DNA of 64,000 nt from Catenulispora acidiphila DSM 44928 (lineage in GTDB: Bacteria > Actinomycetota > Actinomycetes > Streptomycetales > Catenulisporaceae): assembly GCF_000024025.1 (NCBI RefSeq), contig NC_013131.1, positions 7,316,001 to 7,380,000 of the forward strand. Reading direction: 5' to 3'. Shown here piece by piece: positions 13,950-21,557 of this stretch (the stretch's first letter is position 1; every line of letters begins with the position of its first letter). The notes under the pieces are model-generated. The model did no database searches. It was given only the letters and a program-made list of their open reading frames with translations, and had not been told where the DNA came from. The position numbers and the translations under genes are program-made.

Positions 13950-13961
13950 TCAGAGCCCTGT
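13950..13961. promoter_or_regulatory. TCAG-N4-CTGA-like element upstream of small gene
   Basis: TCAGAGCCCTGT matches the recurrent palindrome with one mismatch and ends 18 bases before the ATG at 13980. It lies between the divergent carboxylase gene and the small gene. Confidence 0.4.
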
Positions 13962-13979
13962 GACAGCGGAGGCGGCGCC

Positions 13980-14252
13980 ATGACTCTGATCGGCATAGCG
14001 AAGGCGGCGGCGAAGCCGGTGGTGTGGGTGGCGAAATACCTCGCGAAGGCATTGTCCATCACCGGCCTGGCCATGCATGGCCGCCCTTACCAGAGGGCTG
14101 ATACAGCCCCTGTGACCCCCGCCGAGGACTCCGCACCCGAGCCCGCCGCCGAAACCCCCGCAGTGGCGCCGTCCGGCCGCCTCAGAGACGATCTGGCATC
14201 GGTCCGGAGCCTCACCCCGGACGAGCTGCTCTGGCAGCTGGAACTCGAATAA
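13980..14252 (+). CDS. Small hypothetical protein, 90 residues
   Basis: The protein starts MTLIGIAKAAAKPVVWVAKYLAK, an amphipathic basic N-terminal helix, followed by a Pro/Glu/Ala-rich linker and a short C-terminal helix (LTPDELLWQLELE). The ATG at 13980 has GGAGG 7 bases upstream, which supports translation. I recognise no family. The size and N-terminal helix would fit a membrane-associated peptide or regulatory microprotein, but this is only a description. It is divergent from the carboxylase and convergent with the SDR at 14407. It carries another near-match of the TCAG-type palindrome inside its coding region at 14090. Confidence 0.6.
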   Translation: MTLIGIAKAAAKPVVWVAKYLAKALSITGLAMHGRPYQRADTAPVTPAEDSAPEPAAETPAVAPSGRLRDDLASVRSLTPDELLWQLELE

Positions 14253-14406
14253 GCCGATCGGCGAACGAGCTGCTGCGCCGCGCTGAACGCGAGAATCCCG
14301 CCCCTCGACCAGCGGCCTGGAGCGGGATCAGGGTGCCTCCGACCTGCGCGACGTGATCAGCCGCGGCGCGCAGGTTCGCCCACACCATCGTCTTCGGGCA
14401 CGAGAC

Positions 14407-15156
14407 TCACAGCGCCGCCGGCCCGTTCGGCTTCAGCAGGTAGGCGAGCTGGTCGAAGGAGGTGTCCGAGGCGATGTCCAGCACCGCCTTGCCCACCTGC
14501 TCCGGCGTCAGCGTCGGTCCCATGCCCGCGATGAAGTCCTCCACCGGCACGCCCTGCCGCGCCGCGTACGCAGCGGCACCGTTGGCTCCGACGGACGTCT
14601 GCGGCGACATCATCGGCAGCACCGCGACGAAGCGGATGCCGAGCCCGGCGCTCGCGGCCTCGCCGGCCGCGTAGGAGGACACGAAGCGCACGGTCGCCTT
14701 GGCACCGGCGTAACCGCCGGACAGCGGAGACCCGCCGATCGCTGCGCCGCTGGAGACCGACACCACAGTGGTTCCCGGATCCAGAGGGAGCAGCAGCGCC
14801 TCGCGGGCCCAGCTGAACGCCTGCTTGACGTCCACCTCCCAGGTACGGCTGAAGGACTCCCAGGTGTGCATCTGGAGCGGCCGGCCCAACGGCGTCACCC
14901 CGGCGTTGAGCACCACGGTGCGCGGGCGGTACTTCTCGAGCAGGCTTCCGGCAGCAACCGGGTCAGCGGCATCGGCCACCACGGGGACGACGGACCCGCC
15001 GAACTCCTCAGTCAGGCCGGCGGCCGAGCTCTGATCGCGAACCACCGCGACCACCCGCACGCCAGCAGCCACCAGGGCCGCGGTCACCGCGCGCCCGAAT
15101 CCCTTCGCCGCGCCGGTGACGAGCGCGGTGGTCCCGGTCAGGTCCGAAGTCGGCAT
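14407..15156 (-). CDS. Short-chain dehydrogenase/reductase
   Basis: 249 residues with the Rossmann motif TGAAKGFG at about residues 14-21, the Asp of VVADAADP, LNAGVTPLG in place of the usual NNAG, catalytic Ser in VVSVSSGAA, and YAGAK supplying Tyr and Lys. It is an NAD(P)-dependent oxidoreductase of unknown substrate. ATG 15156 has GAGGAG 5-6 bases upstream. It is not close to the SDR at 6364 in sequence. It lies leftward beyond the P450 and DUF1702 genes but is separated from them by a terminator and a tandem repeat, so it is probably transcribed alone. Confidence 0.9.
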   Translation of the reverse strand: MPTSDLTGTTALVTGAAKGFGRAVTAALVAAGVRVVAVVRDQSSAAGLTEEFGGSVVPVVADAADPVAAGSLLEKYRPRTVVLNAGVTPLGRPLQMHTWESFSRTWEVDVKQAFSWAREALLLPLDPGTTVVSVSSGAAIGGSPLSGGYAGAKATVRFVSSYAAGEAASAGLGIRFVAVLPMMSPQTSVGANGAAAYAARQGVPVEDFIAGMGPTLTPEQVGKAVLDIASDTSFDQLAYLLKPNGPAAL

Positions 15157-15203
15157 GGCAGGCTCCTCAATCTTCGATGAGTCGGTATTCGGTGGAGGTA
15201 TTC

Positions 15204-15518
15204 GGTGAAGCGGTCCTCGGTGGAGCGGTCTTCAGTGGGGCGGTCCTCGGTGGAGCGGTCTTCAGTGGGGCGGTCTTCAGTGCCGCGGTCTTCGGTGGGG
15301 CAGTCTTCGATGGAGCGGTCCTCGGTGAAGCGGTCCTCGGTGGAGCGGTCTTCAGCGCGGCGGTCTTGCGCGGAGCGGTCTTCGGTGGGGCGCTCTTGCG
15401 CGGAGCGGTGTTCGGTGGGGCGGTCTTGCGCGGGGCGGTGTTCGGTGGGGCGGTGTTTGGTGGGGCGGTGTTCGGCGAGGCGGTGTCCGGCGGCGCGATC
15501 TTCGATGGCGCGGCGTTT
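15204..15518 (+). repeat. 21 tandem 15-bp units that read as a pentapeptide-like repeat
   Basis: The 15-bp unit, of type gcggtcttcggtggg, occurs about 21 times head to tail. Read on the + strand from an ATG at 15177 it encodes repeats of the form GGAVF/RGAVL/SGAVF, with period 5 and Phe/Leu at every fifth place. That resembles a pentapeptide-repeat coil, though the usual Asp/Asn is replaced by Val. The frame runs on to 15683 through Arg/Pro-rich sequence. There is no Shine-Dalgarno sequence before ATG 15177, so translation is uncertain. It lies upstream of the leftward SDR. Confidence 0.75.
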
Positions 15519-15584
15519 CAGCTGGGCGGATCTGGCTCACGCCGGCGCCCCGCCGAGGGCGGGGGCGGCGCGGAAGAAAGAAGG

Positions 15585-15611
15585 CGCCCGGTGCGCCGGC
15601 CACACCGGGCG
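15585..15611 (-). terminator. Hairpin terminator for the leftward P450 operon
   Basis: A perfect 9-bp stem (CGCCCGGTG/CACCGGGCG) with a 9-base loop. On the leftward strand it is followed by CCTTCTTTCTTCC, a pyrimidine/T-rich tail. It lies about 100 bases beyond the P450 stop codon. Confidence 0.6.
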
Positions 15612-15709
15612 CGGCGGGAGTGTCGCCCGCCGAGATATGGAGACCATGTGGACGCCGCGAACTCACCGGGGCGCGGCCGGTGAGTTCGCCGGTGGCGGGT
15701 ATTCGTATG

Positions 15710-17077
15710 TCAGCGGGCTGTCACGGTCATCGGCAGACCGCCGCGCACCCGCAGCGTCAGCATCGGCTCGCCCTCGACCACCTGGTCGGGTACCGAGGCC
15801 AGCCGCAGGTCGCGGCACAGAGCCGCGAGCACGATCGTGGCTTCCATCATCCCGAGGTTGTTGCCGACGCAGAACCGCGGGCCGGCGCCGAACGGTATAT
15901 AGGAGTAGCGCTCGCGGCCGGCCCGCCGGTCCGAGGCGAACCGCTCCGGGTCGAACTTGTCCGGGTCCGGCCACCACTTCTCGCTGCGCTGCAACAGGTA
16001 CGGACTGATGATCACGTCCGCGCCGGCGGGGACGGCGAAGCCGCCGATCTCGTCGGCCTCGCGCGCGATCCGGGTCAGCAGCCACACCGGCGGGTACATC
16101 CGCATGACTTCTTCGAGGACCATCGAGGTGTAGGTGAAACCGTGCAGCGCCGCGGAGTCCAGCGGGCCGCGCGAGAAGACCTCCACCGCCTCCTCGTGCA
16201 CCCGCTCGCGGACCTCGGGGTTCTGGTCCAGCAGGTGCAGCGCCCAACTCAGGGTGCTGGCAGTGGTCTCGTGCCCGGCGAGCAGCAGCGTGACCAGCTC
16301 GTCGCGCATGCGCTCGCGCCCGACCTGCTGATCGGGCTCGTCGGCCACGGACTCGATGAGCCGGGAGACGATGTCGTCGCCGAACCCGTTCGGGTTCTTG
16401 CGGCGGTCCGCGGCCAGGGAGTCGGTCACCTCTTGCAGGTACCGCTTGGCTTTCCGGAACCGCAGCGTGCGCGGCAGCGGGAGCCACAACGGGACCGCGC
16501 CGAGCGACATCATCTCGAACATCGCCTGGTCCTGGACCGTCTCAAAGGCCTCACCGACCGCCTCGAACGCGCCGAGGTCGGCGTCGATCAACGTGCGGCC
16601 GAGTACTCCCAGAGCCAGGGCGGTCATCTCCTGGCGGATGTCGACCGGGCCCTGGCCGGAGTGCTCGCGCAACCGGTCGACCAGAGCCTCGGCCTCCAGC
16701 GCGATGGCGTCCACCTGGCGGGCCAGACGCTTGGCCTGGAACACCGGCTGGATCACCCGGCGCTGCTTGCGCCACAGCTCGCCCTCGCTGGTCAGCAGAC
16801 CGTCGCCGATCACCCGGCGGGCGTGGGTCAGGCCGATGCCCTTGGTGTAGTTCGCCGCGTTGTCGGCCAGGACGTGGCGCGCGTGGTCGGGGTGGTTGAA
16901 CAGGTACAGGGTCTTGGGACCGAGGGGGACGCGGACCGCTTCGCCGTACTCGGCCACCGCCCACGCCATCACCTCCAGCCGGTTGCGCATCATCCTCGGC
17001 AGCAGCCCGAGGGCCGAGGCGCGGGACGGCCCCGGCGGACGCCGGACGACCGGCGGGTGGATGCTCGTCGCGGACAA
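15710..17077 (-). CDS. Cytochrome P450
   Basis: 455-residue haem monooxygenase. The I-helix motif LLLAGHETTAS, the K-helix ExxR in LEEVMRMYPP, PDKFDPERF and the haem-binding FGAGPRFCVGNNLG (Cys near residue 402) are all present. The longer class-II-like I-helix region and ...WLLTRIAREADEIGGFAVPAG resemble actinobacterial P450s that act on hydrophobic chains. The start is a TTG at 17077 with AGGAGGT 6 bases before it. It is the last gene of a leftward run after two DUF1702 genes (gaps of 94 and 42 bp), so it probably oxidises the same pathway intermediate. No ferredoxin partner gene is visible. The substrate is unknown. Confidence 0.95.
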   Translation of the reverse strand: MSATSIHPPVVRRPPGPSRASALGLLPRMMRNRLEVMAWAVAEYGEAVRVPLGPKTLYLFNHPDHARHVLADNAANYTKGIGLTHARRVIGDGLLTSEGELWRKQRRVIQPVFQAKRLARQVDAIALEAEALVDRLREHSGQGPVDIRQEMTALALGVLGRTLIDADLGAFEAVGEAFETVQDQAMFEMMSLGAVPLWLPLPRTLRFRKAKRYLQEVTDSLAADRRKNPNGFGDDIVSRLIESVADEPDQQVGRERMRDELVTLLLAGHETTASTLSWALHLLDQNPEVRERVHEEAVEVFSRGPLDSAALHGFTYTSMVLEEVMRMYPPVWLLTRIAREADEIGGFAVPAGADVIISPYLLQRSEKWWPDPDKFDPERFASDRRAGRERYSYIPFGAGPRFCVGNNLGMMEATIVLAALCRDLRLASVPDQVVEGEPMLTLRVRGGLPMTVTAR

Positions 17078-17119
17078 CGCGGACCTCCTAGCGACAAGGC
17101 CCGGCGGACGCCGGACCGT

Positions 17120-18109
17120 TCAGCTGTTCGTCTGGGAAAGGGCGGCCAGGCCGGCGGATATGTTCCGCCGCCAGACCTCGTACAAGGGCTCTGAGTCCGT
17201 GGTGCCGGCGGCGGGCATCGAGCCCATGCACACCCGCTCGGCCTGCTCCGGCGTCGCGCCGCACAGCAATTCGGTGGCCAGCTCGGTGTGCGCCGAGACC
17301 AGCCCGGTCTGCACGCGCGCCGCGGCGGCGAAGGCACTGGCTTGCCCGACCTGAGGAAGGTAGTCGCCGGCCAGCTCGCGGTAGGCCAGAAGTTCGTCGC
17401 GGTCCACGCTGCCGGCGTAGGTCGCCGCCAGCCCCGAACCGCTGAACAGATCGGCGCGGCGCTCCTCGGGGAAGGTGGCGATGCGCTCGGCCAGCAGGTA
17501 GGGGTCGGTGCCGCAGACGAACCACATGGCCCGGCCGATGCCCTGATCGATCACCCGGTTCGCATACGCGCTCGGACCGTCGGTCGGCCAGGGAAAGTTC
17601 GGGTTCTGATAGTGCTCGTCGACGTACTTGCGGGTGTGGAAGTACGCCTGGTGGAAGCCGTACCCGTCCAGCACCAGCCAGCGCAGCAACGGATCCGAGG
17701 TCGAGGCGGTCGCCTTGCGCCACAGCGGGCGCGGCAGCCGCGCCATCGCCCAGCCGACGCCGACGTAGATCATGTATTTGTGCGGACGCCCGCCGCCTTC
17801 GAGGAAGGAGGGCAGCAGCGCCGAGCGCGCCGGCCGGAGCGTGTCCCGGATCGCGAATCCCATACCGGCGCCCTCATAGGCGAAACCCCGGTAGTCCGTG
17901 GGTACGTCGGTCTCCAGCCGGTGCGTCGCGTCGTCAGCGGTGCGCGCCTCGGCCGCGAAAGCGTAGCCGCGCAGGAACATCGCGCCGACCGTCTCCAGAC
18001 GCTCGCGCGCCTGCGGGTTCTTCTCGTGGAAGCCCCGCTTGTCCAGCTGCGTCTGCGCCGGATTCGGGGTCAGGATGCGGCGCCGCAGCGCCGCCCAAGT
18101 GGCGGCCAA
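17120..18109 (-). CDS. DUF1702 family protein (copy 1)
   Basis: About 329 residues. Family features are the N-terminal (L)AATWAALRRRILTP helix, RGYAFAAEA, DYRGFAYEGAGMGFAIRD, GVGWAMARLPR, VLDGYGFHQAYFHTRKYVD and IDQGIGRAMWFVCGTDP. The function of DUF1702 is unknown; from memory, members sit in actinobacterial polyketide and enediyne-type clusters. I chose TTG 18109, which has AAGGAG 8 bases upstream and aligns with the start of the third copy (VAATMAGS). The open frame extends much further upstream through implausible Pro/Arg-rich sequence. It lies in an operon with DUF1702 copy 2 upstream and the P450 downstream. Confidence 0.88.
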   Translation of the reverse strand: MAATWAALRRRILTPNPAQTQLDKRGFHEKNPQARERLETVGAMFLRGYAFAAEARTADDATHRLETDVPTDYRGFAYEGAGMGFAIRDTLRPARSALLPSFLEGGGRPHKYMIYVGVGWAMARLPRPLWRKATASTSDPLLRWLVLDGYGFHQAYFHTRKYVDEHYQNPNFPWPTDGPSAYANRVIDQGIGRAMWFVCGTDPYLLAERIATFPEERRADLFSGSGLAATYAGSVDRDELLAYRELAGDYLPQVGQASAFAAAARVQTGLVSAHTELATELLCGATPEQAERVCMGSMPAAGTTDSEPLYEVWRRNISAGLAALSQTNS

Positions 18110-18203
18110 GGAACGCTCCTTCGCAGAGAATCGGGATGAGGACTCACGCACAGCGGGTCGCAGGAGCCTTGTTCGCATCCTCGCCAGGCGGCACGACGCC
18201 GGA

Positions 18204-19190
18204 CTACTTGGACGTTGCCCGGGCCTCGGCGTCGAAGTGTGCGCGGATGCCCAGGCGCCACAACTCGTAGGACGGCTCGGGCCCGGCCACCTCGCCGGCC
18301 GAGGAGGCCTCGTCGGCCAGCGCGGAGGCGTCGGAGACCGACAGGCCGCCGAGCACCTGGACCGCGGTCGCGGTGTACTCCGGGACGTAGTCGGCGTAGT
18401 CGCGCGCCTTGGCGGCCAGCACGGCGCCGAGTGCCACGTGCCCTTGGTGCGGGCCGGACAGCTCCCGGAGCCGGGCGTAGCCCTCGGCGTCGCAGCCCCC
18501 TGCGAAGGACGCGGCCAGGCCCGCGCCGCTCCACATGTCCGCGTGCCGGGCCGGGGCGAAGCGGGCGATCGCACCGGCCACGCCGTCGGGGCGCGCGCCG
18601 TGCATGAACCACAGCGCCCGGCCGATGCCCTGGTCCAGAGCCCGCGGGAAGTAGTGCGGGGCGCCGGCCCACGGATACGGTGCCGGGACGTACTGGCGGT
18701 CGATCCACTTGGCGGTGTCGAAGTAGGCGCGGTCGAACCCGTAGCCGTCGACGGCCAGCCAGCTCATGGTCGGGTGGTACTTGGTGTCGCCGAGGTCGGG
18801 GACGACCTTGCTCCACAGCCGCCGGGGCAGCCGGGCCATGGCGAAGCCGATGCCGATGTAGGCCACGAACAGGTGCGGCGCGCCGGTGTCGAGCAGCAGC
18901 TCGCGCGTGCGGTGGCCGCCGAAGGCGTCGCGCACCGTGTAGGCCATGGTCGCCCCCTCGTAGGCGAAACCCCGCAATTCGGGGTCGACCACGCTGAGCC
19001 GGCGCTGCACATGCGCCATGCTGCGCGCCTCGATGGCCCACTCGAAGCCGCAGATCACGGTCTGCGGGACCAGGTCGAGTTTGCTCGCCGAGGGCGAGTC
19101 GGCGCCGGGGAAGCCGCGCTTGCCGATGGTGACCGCGTCCAGGGACGGGGCAAGAGCCATCCGGCGCGCGGTGCCGAGAAACGTGGGCAT
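18204..19190 (-). CDS. DUF1702 family protein (copy 2)
   Basis: 328 residues, paralogous to copies 1 and 3: ELRGFAYEGATMAYTVRD, YIGIGFAMARLPRRLW, VDGYGFDRAYFDTAKWID, LDQGIGRALWFMHGARP and a GAGLAASFAGG motif in the C-terminal half. The ATG at 19190 (MPTFLGTARRMALAP) has GGAGG 9 bases upstream; a longer reading to 19328 is unlikely. It is the first gene of the leftward DUF1702-DUF1702-P450 operon. Its promoter region, shared with the divergent AraC gene, carries three copies of the TCAG-type palindrome. Biochemical function is unknown. Confidence 0.9.
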   Translation of the reverse strand: MPTFLGTARRMALAPSLDAVTIGKRGFPGADSPSASKLDLVPQTVICGFEWAIEARSMAHVQRRLSVVDPELRGFAYEGATMAYTVRDAFGGHRTRELLLDTGAPHLFVAYIGIGFAMARLPRRLWSKVVPDLGDTKYHPTMSWLAVDGYGFDRAYFDTAKWIDRQYVPAPYPWAGAPHYFPRALDQGIGRALWFMHGARPDGVAGAIARFAPARHADMWSGAGLAASFAGGCDAEGYARLRELSGPHQGHVALGAVLAAKARDYADYVPEYTATAVQVLGGLSVSDASALADEASSAGEVAGPEPSYELWRLGIRAHFDAEARATSK

Positions 19191-19986
19191 GATGCAGCCT
19201 CCGGTCGCGAAAAGGGAGTCGGGCGCTGGCGCCAGCGTCGGAGAAGCAGGGCGGTAGGGACATCTCCCTGGTTGCCCGAGGCATATCAGGGCCCCGACAT
19301 TGTTGACACATCGGCACGGAGGCATCAATATCGGCGTCAGTCCACTCCCCAGCGCCGAAACACGAAGGTGACGGCTATAGCCGTGCCTACCGGACGTCCG
19401 ACGGAGGTGTATCAGAGCACTGAAAAAGGAGTGGACACGCGGCCGGGCGAATTCGTGGAAACGGCCGCCGGGACGAGGTACAGGTCAGGAGGCACGGCGC
19501 CGACCTGTTGGCCCTACCATCAGAGCATTGAGATCGCGGACCCGCGTCGGGTCGGCCGCTCGGTAGGTGGTATCCCCCATACCGCCGCCAAGAGCCGCAA
19601 AACCGGCCGGTTCCGCATCGTGACAATCCGATGGCTTCGGGTATGCTGGCCGATGTTGCGGATGTGCTGCCAGGCAGGGCGTCATATCCACGACTCTGCG
19701 CCTCCATCGTCCACCGTGGAAGACGCCTGTCGAACAGGTGTCACCATTTCTCGGTGGATCCTGGTTTGCCGCGCATTCGTCCCGCGCACAGGCGGCCCTC
19801 ATCATTGAAAAAAGGCGAGTTTCGCCTTTCGCAAAACGCTGCTGGCCAGTCCCACCACAAAGCCCGGTACCGCCGTTGTACCCCGGCGTCCGCACGACCG
19901 CGGGCGGTGGAGGCGAGCCAGGGGTCGACGGGGGATTGTCGACCACCCACCGTGTCACGAGTGTCGAGTGCACCATTGGAGTGGTA
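19191..19986. promoter_or_regulatory. Divergent DUF1702/AraC intergenic region with three TCAG-N4-CTGA elements
   Basis: An 800-bp non-coding region between divergent genes. It holds TCAGGGCCCCGA (19286-19297, one mismatch), TCAGAGCACTGA (19412-19423, exact) and TCAGAGCATTGA (19520-19531, one mismatch). They are about 126 and 108 bp apart, the spacing of separate promoter sites rather than one array. The frames that cross the region are low-quality shadows. The base composition becomes less GC-rich around 19800-19850 (runs such as ATTGAAAAAAGG), consistent with promoter sequence for the AraC gene. Confidence 0.6.
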
Positions 19987-20754
19987 ATGGACATCACACG
20001 TTTCGCTGCCGAACAAGCGATAGCCACCATGTGGAACCGCTACGCCGATCCGCTATCGCTGGATGAGATCGCCGACTCGGCGATCCTCAGCAAATTCTAT
20101 TTCTCCCGGGTCTTCAGGTCCCTGACCGGGACCTCCCCCGGGCGATTCTTGTCCGCAATCCGTTTGTTCAAGGCCAAGAACCTCCTGCTCGAGACGGACA
20201 TGAGCGTGACCGAGGTCGCCTACGGCGTGGGCTACAACAGCCTGGGCACCTTCACCAGCCGGTTCACCCGCAGCGTCGGCGCCTCCCCGGGCCGCTACCG
20301 GGCGATGTCGCTGGCGGGCACGCACTCCATCTTGGACATGGCGCCCGTGCCCGGTCCCGGCCCGCACGGCGAGCTGTCCGGGGTCGTGTCGTTCCCGGAG
20401 ACCGACGACCCGCTGCGGGTCTACGTCGGGCTGTTCCCGGGCCCGGTCGTCGAGGGGATCCCCGTGGCCTGCGAGGTCCTGCAGGCGCCCGGACCGTTCG
20501 TCCTGCGGGACGTGCCGGTGGGCACCTGGTACCTGCGCGCCGCCGCCGTCGGGCTGCGCCAGGACGGGTCCCTTCCCTGGCAGCGCCGTCCGGCGCTGCT
20601 CGGCGAGCACGGCCACCACCAGGTGGGCGCGCACGTCAGGGTGCAGGTGGGGGAGATGGCACTGCGGCCCTCGGGGTTCTTGGACCCGCCGATCCTGCGC
20701 GCCCTGCCCGAACTCGACAACTGGGAGCTGGCCGAGCTGCACCGGGTCGCCTGA
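19987..20754 (+). CDS. AraC-family regulator with N-terminal HTH (copy 1)
   Basis: 255 residues. The double helix-turn-helix of AraC/XylS proteins is at the N-terminus (about residues 8-105): LSLDEIADSAILSKFYFSRVF, SPGRFLSAIRLFKAK and VGYNSLGTFTSRFTRSVG. The C-terminal 130 residues form a putative beta-rich effector domain (DPLRVYVGLFPGPV, VPVGTWYLRAAAV). HTH-first order is the reverse of classical AraC and resembles Rob-like proteins. The start is ATG 19987 with GGAG upstream. The paralogue at 32907-33677 shares both halves. It is divergent from the DUF1702 operon and is the best candidate reader of the TCAG-type palindromes in that gap; this is an inference. Confidence 0.9.
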   Translation: MDITRFAAEQAIATMWNRYADPLSLDEIADSAILSKFYFSRVFRSLTGTSPGRFLSAIRLFKAKNLLLETDMSVTEVAYGVGYNSLGTFTSRFTRSVGASPGRYRAMSLAGTHSILDMAPVPGPGPHGELSGVVSFPETDDPLRVYVGLFPGPVVEGIPVACEVLQAPGPFVLRDVPVGTWYLRAAAVGLRQDGSLPWQRRPALLGEHGHHQVGAHVRVQVGEMALRPSGFLDPPILRALPELDNWELAELHRVA

Positions 20755-20768
20755 GCGGCCCGCGGTCA

Positions 20769-20800
20769 TCAGAATACTGATCCACACATCAGAGTACTGA
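20769..20800. promoter_or_regulatory. Paired TCAG-N4-CTGA palindromes
   Basis: Two exact copies lie 20 bp apart: TCAGAATACTGA (20769-20780) and TCAGAGTACTGA (20789-20800). Both extend to ATCAG-N4-CTGAT. A 20-bp spacing puts them on the same face of the helix. They are unusual in lying between convergent genes, 15 bp after the AraC stop codon, not in an obvious promoter. Confidence 0.6.
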
Positions 20801-20894
20801 TTGATAGGCGCGAAACGCGCCGGCGGCGGTGGTCCGCCGCCGGCGCCCGGCCCGGCCGGGGCTCCAGCAGAGCCGCCGGCCGGGCCGGGCCGCG

Positions 20895-21557
20895 TCAGAC
20901 CGGAGTGCGGCCCAGCAAGGCGATCAGCCGGTCGCCCGGTCCGGCGTCCGGCGGCGCGGCCACCGCCGAGGCGAACAGTCCCGGCCGCCCGGCGCCGTCG
21001 ACGATCAGGGTCGACAGGTCGAGCAGTTCGGCCGCCGGGGCGTCCGGGATCGGCAGGATCCTGCCGCACGCCCGGGCGATGTCCCAGCTGTGCACCGCCA
21101 GTTCCACCGCGCCGGCGCCGGCGACCAGGTCGCACGGCAGCGGACGGCCGCCCACCAGAACGATGTCCGGTCCGTCCCGCTCGCGCAGGGCGTCGTTGAC
21201 CCGCACCAGCTTCTCGGTCCGGTACTGTACGGCGGCCGCCAGCAGGATGCCGATGTCGTCCTCGACGCCGAGCCTGCCGGGGTCCGGCACGTCGGTCCCG
21301 TTCCCCTTCCCGGTCCGTTTCCCGGTTCGCTTCCCGCCGACGCGCCGCAGCGCGCCGAGCAGGTCCGGGCGGCCGTCCTGAAGGGTGTCGATGAGGGCCC
21401 CGAGCGAGCTGTTCAGGTGCAGCATCAGGGCCAGCAGATTCCATTGCCGGCAAGGCGTGGGCGCGGACAGGTCTTCCAGGGTGACCGCCGACACCGCTTC
21501 GGCGCTGTAGGCGGCCACCTGCTCGAGCAGGCCGTCCGACGGGCTCAGGGCCGCCAT
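20895..21557 (-). CDS. DinB/MDMPI-type (TIGR03086-like) protein
   Basis: 220 residues of the mycothiol-dependent maleylpyruvate isomerase/DinB superfamily. The N-terminal helix (LSPSDGLLEQVAAYSAEAV), TPCRQWNLLALMLHLNSSLGALID and the central GAVELAVHSWDIARA block are typical of TIGR03086 relatives. In the N-terminal motif, where many members have a metal-binding His, the sequence is LMLHLN. It has a short Lys/Gly-rich insertion (GGKRTGKRTGKGNG). The ATG at 21557 overlaps the sigma-factor stop by 13 bp, so translation is probably coupled. The enzymatic reaction is unknown. Confidence 0.8.
   Translation of the reverse strand: MAALSPSDGLLEQVAAYSAEAVSAVTLEDLSAPTPCRQWNLLALMLHLNSSLGALIDTLQDGRPDLLGALRRVGGKRTGKRTGKGNGTDVPDPGRLGVEDDIGILLAAAVQYRTEKLVRVNDALRERDGPDIVLVGGRPLPCDLVAGAGAVELAVHSWDIARACGRILPIPDAPAAELLDLSTLIVDGAGRPGLFASAVAAPPDAGPGDRLIALLGRTPV

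Noticed and set aside
15204-15518. Tandem array considered as a CRISPR
   Set aside because: Units are 15 bp and contiguous with no spacers, and there are no cas genes; it is a simple tandem repeat.
15711-15722. TCAGCGGGCTGT, and similarly TCAGGTCCCTGC at 36232, one mismatch from the palindrome
   Set aside because: Both are inside coding sequence, where single-mismatch matches are expected by chance. I counted mainly exact or intergenic copies.
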